Shown: positions 56,870 to 64,000 of the stretch, piece by piece
Position numbering within the stretch: position 1 is the first letter of the stretch
Layout: each line of letters starts with the position of its first letter
Assembly: GCA_015680905.1 (NCBI GenBank)
Contig: CM027385.1
Location: 23,132,501-23,196,500 of the forward strand
Length of the DNA stretch: 64,000 nucleotides
Reading direction: 5' to 3'
Source of the DNA: Coptis chinensis
Lineage: Eukaryota; Streptophyta; Magnoliopsida; Ranunculales; Ranunculaceae
The notes under the pieces: generated by a model
Told to the model about the DNA's origin: nothing
The model's input: only the letters and a program-made list of their open reading frames with translations
The model's database searches: none
Position numbers and translations under genes: made by a program

Positions 56870-58460
56870 CATAGAAACATGTGTAATTAAGACATCTGTT
56901 ACGATATAGATAGACATAATATGCATTTGTTTTCTAGTTAAAATTTCAAAAATTTAAAAATATAAATAAATAAGTCATGCTATACACTTAGGAATATTGG
57001 TATTGTTTCTTTCTCCATGCTTTTAACAATCTAGAAGTCTCACATAGTCATTTGCATCGTAATAATTGTTAGAAACTTAGGTTAATAATGTAGGTAATAA
57101 TCTTTGCATCTATCTATAAATATATTACATGAGTATCTATGATTGTTAGCGAGAAGTTTCTGAAATCTAGGCTAGAGTACTTATTCTACAAATCCTGTGA
57201 GAATATAGCCTAAAAGCCTTATATGAGCGAACACATTTGAGAAATGACACAAGGGAGAAGTAAAATCCGGATAGAGAAATCACACGTCCACTTGCTTGAT
57301 CACTAAACCATATCCTAAGTGAGAATTTAGGCCTCTTTGGATCGATATAGCTAGAAATTCAAACCTATGAATTATTTTCCGCTAGTCGCCACTCGAGCCT
57401 TTCATTAGCCCTTCCATAAACCACAATTCCTTTACCCCACAAAAACAAAAAACAAAACAAAAAAAAAAAAAAAAAAAAAAGAATAAATCAACCTACCCAA
57501 TTTAGAATAAGTCCGAGAATAGAATGAGTGAAGAAAGAAGAAGAGAAAAAAACCCGTAAAAACAAAAAATTGTTAGTTGCTTCAGAAAAATAAAGAAAAG
57601 AAGTTTCCATCCAAAGAAAAGAAAAATAGAAATAAAATAAAAACTCCAAAAAAAAAAAAAATAGAATAAAAAAAGGAGTCAAAAGCCAAAGAAAAAAGAA
57701 AAAGAAAAATATGGCTAAGGATGGAAACAAAGTATAGAAGCAAAAGAAAATAACAAGGTTTTCTCTAAGTTACATAATCTGAAGACTCTATTATCTCGGA
57801 CTTGTCCGCTTTGAATATCCATTTCCTTCCTTCTTAAACCACCTCCTAATCCCGTAACACCTAATAAAGACCTCTAGCTCAATTAGGAATAGGTTAGTGT
57901 GATAGTAAGTGGCGGATGTGTTTGATCGACCCGGCTTCCTTGTTGTCATTGAGATTGTAAGGTAAAGTGTGCCCACTCGCATTAATCGGAGTAGCTTAAA
58001 CTTAAGTGGAAAAATCAGAGTGTTGTTTCTTGACTATTATTGTGAGAACCTACTTAAGGACGCTTATTCCGAAGTTCTCGAAAACAAACCCGCTAAACAT
58101 TTGATAGTACTACTCATTGTATATATGTTTATTGTAGATGATTGATTATTATGCATATATTAACTTAGGGTTTTGACTGGTTATTCTTATGTAATTGCTA
58201 GAGAGATGTATAGATAGTTCAGCATGAATAAGGAAACAATAGTTTTATTTTCTTAGTCGTTGTAGTATAGATGAAGTTTGTGAGTACCTTCATTTGAAAA
58301 CTCTCACGAGGCTATAACTTCGTCCACTAGGGAATTCCTAGTGGTTTAAGGCCTTGTTGCATATGGTCAATGCAATCGCACTCGGGAAACGAGATTAGGT
58401 AGAACTCCATTTTGGTCACTTATTCTAATTTCTCATCTTTGCTTGAGGACAAGCAAAATC
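56870..58460 (+). other. Conserved 3' noncoding region of element H
   Basis: About 1.6 kb without genes, colinear with A, F and D. CACACGTCCACTTGCTTGAT lies at 57281-57300 and the 21-bp near-palindrome at 58324-58344. A-rich runs (57456-57480, 57645-57660) look slippage-prone. Confidence 0.7.
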
Positions 58461-58475
58461 TTTGTTTGGGGGTGG
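58461..58475 (+). other. 3' polypurine tract PPT3 of element H
   Basis: TTTGTTTGGGGGTGG two bases before the LTR, preceded by TTGAGGACAAGCAAAATC. Confidence 0.8.
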
Positions 58476-58477
58476 TT

Positions 58478-59874
58478 TGATAAGAGCCCAAAACTGTAGT
58501 TTTAACCCCTTAATAATCATACTTTGTTAGACCAATTATGTGAATAATAAGTAAGAGTTAATACTGATTAAGTGTTTTTTATGCATTTCAGGCTTCAAAG
58601 TCCATTATGTGCAGAAATGTGCCATTTTAGCGAGATAAAGGAGCAAAAGTCAGCAGAACTTCCGAATGCCATATCTTTGGACTTAGACCTCGGAATGAGG
58701 CCTACCTTATGTCAAAACGACCGGCTCGGAAAGAGCTTTTCAATGGTCCAAGCCTTGACCCAATCAGAGGAGCAGAAGTAGACGAAAAGTCTGTGGAAGC
58801 CAACTGCAGCTGAAGAGGCCTTTTGATCGAAGAATGGGGTTTTGGGCCTGATTCTCCCAAAACATGGCTCCAAGCCCATGCACGATTTTTGGATCTGGAT
58901 GTATAAAAACAAAAGCTTGACTCAGTGTTAATGGCAGTCAAGAGCCATGGTTAGAAAATAGTAGATAGCTTAGAATAGAAAGTAGCCATTAAAATAGCTT
59001 CTAGATCTAGTTTTATTTAATTGTTTTGATTAAGTATAGTTTCAAATCTAATTCATTTCATTAGATTAAACCTTGAATCTTGTTCTTCATTTGATTAGAT
59101 CAATAAAGTAGTATTCTTTACCCATTTCGATTTTGTCAATTCCAATTCTAGATCTAATTTCAATTCCAGTCCTTATTTCAATTTAGTCATTAAATTAGAT
59201 TTCATTATTGTTAAATTAAGTAAATTTCAATGCTTTATATTATGTTTAGTCTTAATCTAAATGGAAATGATTATGAATGATTCAAGGCTAAACCTCCATT
59301 AGAGGGGGTTGTGAAGCCTTGATGAAAGCTTGATTCGATTATCGTAGAGTCGTCGTATTTTCTATTCCACTCTAGAGACGATTAGTTCACCATGAGAATG
59401 GGTTTAATTGTTCACATGCTAGTTATGAATTGGTAGAAATGCCACGTATAATTAGGGATTAGGAATAACCAATTGTTCTGCGGGCGATTCAATTCGGATT
59501 CTGACGATTAATTCGTCGTTAGTGGATTAAGTTGAGTTAAGGTGGAATCAATCCCCCTCTAACTCCTTATCATAGAATCAACGTAGCATTCCCTTAGTAT
59601 TCTGATAACCGACTAGTTGCATCTTGTGGGTAGTTGCATCGTAGTATAATTCCCTTCGTAAAACTCTCATAGACTTAAAAACGACTAGTTAGATTAGAAA
59701 ACATCCATGCTAGAGCACTAGGAGTGGAACGAACTTATCTACTCCACTATATCTCATAGGATTGAGAGTAGAAATCTTTGATAAAGTAACCACGTAAAAA
59801 AGTCAAGTTTAGTTTACTTACGTTGTGAATTCATCGTTCATTGCGTAGGTAGACTATACAATTTACAGATATCA
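58478..59874 (+). repeat. 3' LTR of element H
   Basis: 1397 bp, TGATAAGAGCCC...GATATCA, TATAAAAA at 58902-58909. Followed by AGAC and gag of element G. Confidence 0.93.
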
Positions 59875-61735
59875 AGACCTAGTGGGGGATTTTCGAATCC
59901 CCCCAAACATATTTAATTTGTTACCCGTTTTCCATGGTTTAAGCCATGAAAAACCTTACCAACACATGCGTAGGATTGAACAAGTCCTTACAACATTCCA
60001 TCATCCTACGGTTGGGGCGAAACAAATTAAACTGAGGGTATTTCCCTTCACCTTAGCCGATAAAGGCGTCTTTGGTTAATAAAGCGCTTGGCTAACTCTG
60101 TGGACTTCGTGGGCTAAACTTGTTCAGCTATTTATGGAACATTTTTACCCACCCCTAAAGACGGATGAGATGCTTTCCAAGATTCATTTCTTCCGACAGA
60201 ACCCTCACGAATCATTTTCTGAGGCTTGGAATCGTTTCACCGATCTGCTTATAGAGTGTCCACAATAATAACCTAGCAAAAGACACGTTAGTTCGTGCCT
60301 TTTTCAAAGGACTTCAACATCACCATAAAGAAGTCCTTGACATAATGAATGGGGTAGTTTCCTAAGTAAAGGAGCCTCGAGGCTTACAAATTTTTAGAAG
60401 AACAAACTAAACGCAATAACAATTGGGGAGTGATGATATCCCCCTTCTGCTAGTTCCTCTTCAACAGCTTAAGGCGTAGGAATGTTTGAGATGAAACCCG
60501 ATCCGAGAACTTAAAAATTTAATCGAATCTCTAACTAAAAAGGTTGAGGCTATTTCTATTCAACAAAAGCCTATTCCCGTCATGAATGTCAACTCCAACC
60601 CATGTAATTTCTGTTTGAGTCCCGAGCACCCTCGACTCCTACCGTCCCTCTATGCCTATGAACAACAACAATTAGAGCAAGATAATGTTTGCTCCATTAA
60701 TAACTATCCTATTCCTAATGCCCCATGGAGACAACATCCCAACTTTAGTTGGCGAAACAATCAACAAGTTTCAACTCCAGCCTTTAATAACCAAAATGTT
60801 AGGCAAACAAACAATTATAATCAAGCTCAACCTAGGCAAGGACAGGGACAAGGTCAGGGAAATTATAATAATTATAACAACCAAGCGCAAACACGACAAG
60901 GTGTAGCACAAGGTCAGAATAATTATAATAATTATAATACCAAGAGAGGTATCGTTCCGGTTAACAATAGTAACTATCAAAAGCCACCCATAAATAATCA
61001 ACGTGAGATAGTTCCAGTCGCACCACCTGTGACTACTACACCTACACAACCGGACCGTATCGACGCCTTTATACAGGTTACCTAACAACTTTTCCAATCA
61101 ATGACTCAATCAAACCAACAGATATTACAATCCATAAATCAGGGCATACAACAGTTAGCCCAAGAGAAAGCCCAACCAAAAGGCGTGTTTCCAGGACAAA
61201 CGATACCAAACCCTAAAACAACAAACACAGCCTTTGAGGTAAACGGTAATACTAGTACGGACACAAAAATAGTAGTTGACCTGAATGCCATCACCACTCT
61301 CCGCTCTGGAAAGGTGGTTGATAACAAAGTAACTATGCCTATAGTTACCCCATCAGTACTCCCTACACCAGATATCGAACTAGATACCGAAATAGAAACT
61401 GAAGAACCTACCACTGTAGAGGTACCAGTTAAACCACAACCTAAGAAACATAAAGCCAAGGTTACACATCAAGTCGAGCCATACGCTAAATATAGAGCGA
61501 AACCACCGTTCCCTCAAAAATTAGCCATGCTAACCAGGGATACCAACTTCGAGGAGATTAGGAACGTTTTCAAGAATCTAACTATAAACCTTCCCTTTCT
61601 CGAAGCTATAAAAAAGCTACCACACCATGCTAAGTTTCTTAAGGAATTGTGTACTACTAGGCGTAAGACCAATATACCAAAAGACGCCTTTTTAACTGAA
61701 CAATTCCCAACTTTATCCGAAAATAATGGAATTGT
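59875..61735 (+). pseudogene. gag: gag of element G, main part
   Basis: Resumes with GDFRIPPNIFNLLPVFHG, HMRRIEQVLTTFHHPTVG and KQIKLRVFPFTLADK, then a damaged stretch (60060-60130). FYPPLKTDEM and FFKGLQHHHKEV follow. The zinc knuckle begins CNFCLSPEHP at 60603, but an extra C near 60630 shifts the frame so that the last Cys is lost locally. A Gln/Asn-rich stretch with QGQGQGNYNNYN repeats lies at 60830-60940. From 61101 the frame is open for 253 codons through NAITTLRSGKVVDNKV, KYRAKPPFPQKLAML and KNLTINLPFLEAIKKLP into protease. Confidence 0.83.
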
Positions 61736-62179
61736 TAAGTACAAGGACCCTGGTCGACCTACTGTAAAATCCACCCTAGGAGATTCCTACACGACGACCG
61801 CTTTATTAGACCTGGGGGCGAGTGTTAACTTACTCCCCCGTATTACTTGTATAAACAAATAGGTCTGGAAATGCAACCTACAAAAATAACGTTGCAATTA
61901 GCGGACCGAATCTATTAAAGTATCCTAAGGGTGTAGTGGAAAACGTGCTTGTTAAAGTTCGTGAATTCTACTATCCCCGCTGATTTTGTTATCCTCGATA
62001 CGTAAATCGCTAATGACTCAGACCCGATCATCTTAGGGCCTTCTTCTTAGCAACCGCCAACGACTTATAAATTGCGCGATGGTAAGATGTCCTTATCTTT
62101 TGGCCATCTCACAGTTGAGGTAAATGTTTTAAAATGATGAAAAAATTACCGATTCGTCTATATATATGGGGAGGTTAGC
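61736..62179 (+). pseudogene. Protease domain of element G
   Basis: GDSYTTTALLDLGASVNLLP in phase with gag, then a shift inside a C run (CCCCCG at 61836) ends the frame at 61862. The remainder, TLQLAD, PKGVVENVLVKV and FYYP.DFVILD, is spread over several frames with indels near CG sites. Confidence 0.72.
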
Positions 62180-63905
62180 ATGATAGAGAGCTTAGCTCCG
62201 TTATTTTTTAACAACACGCTTCCTGAAAACAATATGTACAAATTCCTTTCTTTTGGGAAGTCGATTTTTGTAAATGACTCCTACTTAGAGGAAGTCAACA
62301 CCATCCTTGAGTCCACACAAGTTGTAGACCCTTCGATTGCTCCTTATATCGAGTATGAAGACTTGCTACCTAAGCAAGTATTCATTATGCAAAATGAGGA
62401 CCCCGATGAAACATCTATTGATTTTCCTTCCACCCCAGTGCTTAAACCCCTCCCCCCAGAGTTAAAATATATACAACTTGATCCGGATGGTAATCATCCG
62501 GTAATTATATCTTCTCTGTTATCTAAGGATGAAGAGACACGTTTAATCCGGGTGATTAGGGAACATCGGTCTGCGATTGGTTGGTCCCTAGCTGACATTA
62601 AGGGAATTGACCCTAATGTTTGCACTCATCGTATCCATTTGGAGGATAACGCGAAGACTTCTCGCGAACCTCAGCGTCGCTTGAACCTTGCCATGAAAGA
62701 GGTGGTTAGGGAAGAAGTCTTACGATTACTCGATGCGGGTATAATATACCCAATCTCTGATAGCGAATGGGTTAGCCCCATTCATGTAGTTCCTAAGAAA
62801 TCAGGAGTTACCATGGTTCGTAACGGAAAAGGTGACTATGTTGTCACACAAGGTCCTATGAAATGGAGGATCTGTATTGATTACAGACGTTTAAATGCTA
62901 TGACACGAAAAGGATCACTTTCCTTTACCTTTTATAGATCAAATGCTCGAACGCCTAGCTGGTCATGCTTTTTATTGTTTTCTGGATGGCTACTCAGGCT
63001 ATTTTCAGATTATTATCGATATTGATGACCAAGAAAAGACTACCTTCACATGTCCCTTTGGAACGTATGCCTATAAACGAATGCCTTTTGGCCTTTGTAA
63101 TGCTCCCCGGTACCTTCCAAATGTATGCTTCATATATTTAGTGACATGGTAGAACGCTTTATGGAATATTTCATGGATGATTTTTCTATCTATGGAGACT
63201 CCTTCACAGACTGTTTGTCTAACCTGTCTAAGGTTTTGACAAGGTGTGAAGAAAAGAGCCTTGTTTTAAATTGGGAAAAGTGTCATTTCATGGTGCAAAA
63301 GGGCATAGTACTAGGTCACATTGTATCTAGTGATGGCATCGAAGTAGATAAGGCCAAACTAGATAAGATAGCGACTCTACCTAAACCACGGACTGTCCGT
63401 GATATTAGAGCCTTTCTAGGCCATGCAGGTTTTTATAGGCGATTTATTAAAGACTTCTCGAAAATAGCTAGGCCTTTAACTAATCTGCTTTTGAAAGATG
63501 CAATCTTTGATTTTAATTTTAACCGTAAAGCGTGCTTTTGAAACTTTAAAAGCCGCCCTAAACCTCTCGCACCAATTATACAGCCTCCCGATTGGTCTAA
63601 ACCTTCAACTCATGTGTGATGCTAGTGATTATGCAGTTGGTGCGATCTTTGGGACAAAACTAGATAATAAGTCCACTGTCATTTATTATGCTAGTAAAAC
63701 ATTAAACGATGCTCAACGAAATTATTCAACTACGAAAAAAGAATTCTTAGTCATCATTTATGCTTTAGATAAGTTTAGTCCTTATTTGGTTGGTTTTAAA
63801 ACCTTAGTTTACACGGACCATGCAGCCTTTAAGTACCTTCTTGCAAAGAAGGATGCTAAGCGTAGATTAATCCGATGGATCCTTCTTCGCAAGAGTTCAC
63901 ATTAG
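62180..63905 (+). pseudogene. pol: Reverse transcriptase and RNase H of element G
   Basis: The frame 62180-63025 (281 codons) carries the pre-RT linker (YEDLLPKQVFIMQNEDPDE), WSLADIKGIDPNVCTHRIHL, EVLRLLDAGIIYPI, WVSPIHVVPKKSGVTMVRNG and KWRICIDYRRLNAMTRK, then an extra base in an A run shifts it. YCFLDGYSGYFQIIID follows (63000), then YKRMPFGLCNAP, the catalytic FMDDFSIYG box (63170-63196), FLGHAGFYRRFIKDFSKI and RNase H blocks [20 protein letters not shown] and [10 protein letters not shown]. Shifts near 62900, 63110, 63530 and 63880. It is the best-preserved RT of the Athila type here. Confidence 0.86.
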
Positions 63906-64000
63906 AAATAAAGGACAAAAGAGGGGTAAAAACGTGGTTGCCGACCACTTATCTAGACTCACAAACGACGATCGATCGATTCGAGTCCATACCGCACTCT
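63906..64000 (+). pseudogene. RNase H-integrase linker of element G, cut by window end
   Basis: Still recognisable as LEIKDKRG and ADHLSRL, equal to 4411-4470 of A. Integrase should follow outside the window. Confidence 0.65.

Larger units (their letters stand above)
47461..59874 (+). mobile_element. Element H: complete but RT/integrase-less Athila-family element, 12.4 kb
   Basis: LTRs at 47461-48855 and 58478-59874, about 2 percent different by eye. AGAC directly precedes (47457-47460) and follows (59875-59878) the element, a 4-bp match where 5 bp would be normal. Internal order: PBS (twice), leader, gag, protease, unrelated segment, PPT0, ORF A, PPT1, TATA and leader, ORF B, PPT2, conserved noncoding region, PPT3. 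No RT, RNase H or integrase motif is present, so it must have moved with enzymes supplied in trans, or lost pol after insertion. Confidence 0.9.
45214..64000 (+). mobile_element. Element G: Athila-family element, interrupted by element H
   Basis: 5' LTR 45214-46700, PBS, leader, gag start at 47258, then element H (47461-59874), after which gag resumes at 59875 and runs through protease, RT and RNase H to the window end. Sequence before 47461 (TTCTAGCAGAC) and after 59874 (AGACCTAGTGGGGGAT) joins to the gag order seen undisturbed at 49697-49725. It is inserted in element F. The rest of pol and the 3' LTR lie beyond the window. Confidence 0.88.

Noticed and set aside
1..64000. tRNA or rRNA genes, CRISPR arrays, host protein genes
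   Set aside because: I looked for cloverleaf-like blocks, regular direct repeats with unique spacers and long non-transposon frames and saw none; the tandem arrays lack spacers.

Overview
This window looks like plant (probably eudicot) nuclear heterochromatin. It is AT-rich and has no bacterial-style operons and no recognisable host gene. Nearly all of it is nested LTR retrotransposons, mostly broken. I name the elements A to H. Most belong to one Ty3/gypsy family of Athila type: RT with an FMDD-F-[SG] box, a primer-binding site TGGCGCCGCTGCC resembling the tRNA-Asp site of Athila, a D-L/T-G-A-S protease, and extra open frames between pol and the 3' LTR. Eight copies of its about 1.3-1.6 kb LTR (TGATAAGAGYCC...TATCA) lie in 64 kb. 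Two Tat-lineage elements, a copia-like solo LTR and a CACTA DNA-transposon end are also present. I cannot name the species.

Left nest (1-26152). Element C (minus strand, gag and 5' LTR in view) is split in gag by element A (plus strand, about 553-22698; its 5' LTR is left of the window). A is itself broken by a CACTA element in gag (1-552), by Tat element B (6841-15364, minus, TSD GAGAT) and by a solo LTR (15545-16936, TSD TTGAG); the last two both sit inside A's first extra ORF. B carries gag, RT, an extra RNase H, two large tandem arrays (71 bp and 87 bp monomers) and an antisense, apparently intron-containing unit, but no integrase.

Right nest (about 26820-64000). Element D (minus, a diverged Athila subfamily) holds a copia-like solo LTR in its own LTR and is interrupted in RT by Tat element E. 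E's antisense ORF is interrupted by a solo LTR and then by element F. F is cut by element G, and G's gag is cut by element H (47461-59874), the only complete copy. H has closely similar LTRs but no RT, RNase H or integrase.

The family has an unusual 3' half, repeated in A, F and H: pol, polypurine tract (PPT0), ORF A, PPT1, a TATA box with a GC-rich leader, ORF B, PPT2, about 1.5 kb of conserved noncoding DNA, PPT3, LTR. ORF A and ORF B look like ancient paralogues, so the 3' half seems built from repeated ORF-plus-polypurine modules. This arrangement is the best candidate for something not yet described. Most reading frames carry stops or frameshifts. In G and H many indels lie next to CG dinucleotides, so part of this damage may be sequencing error.
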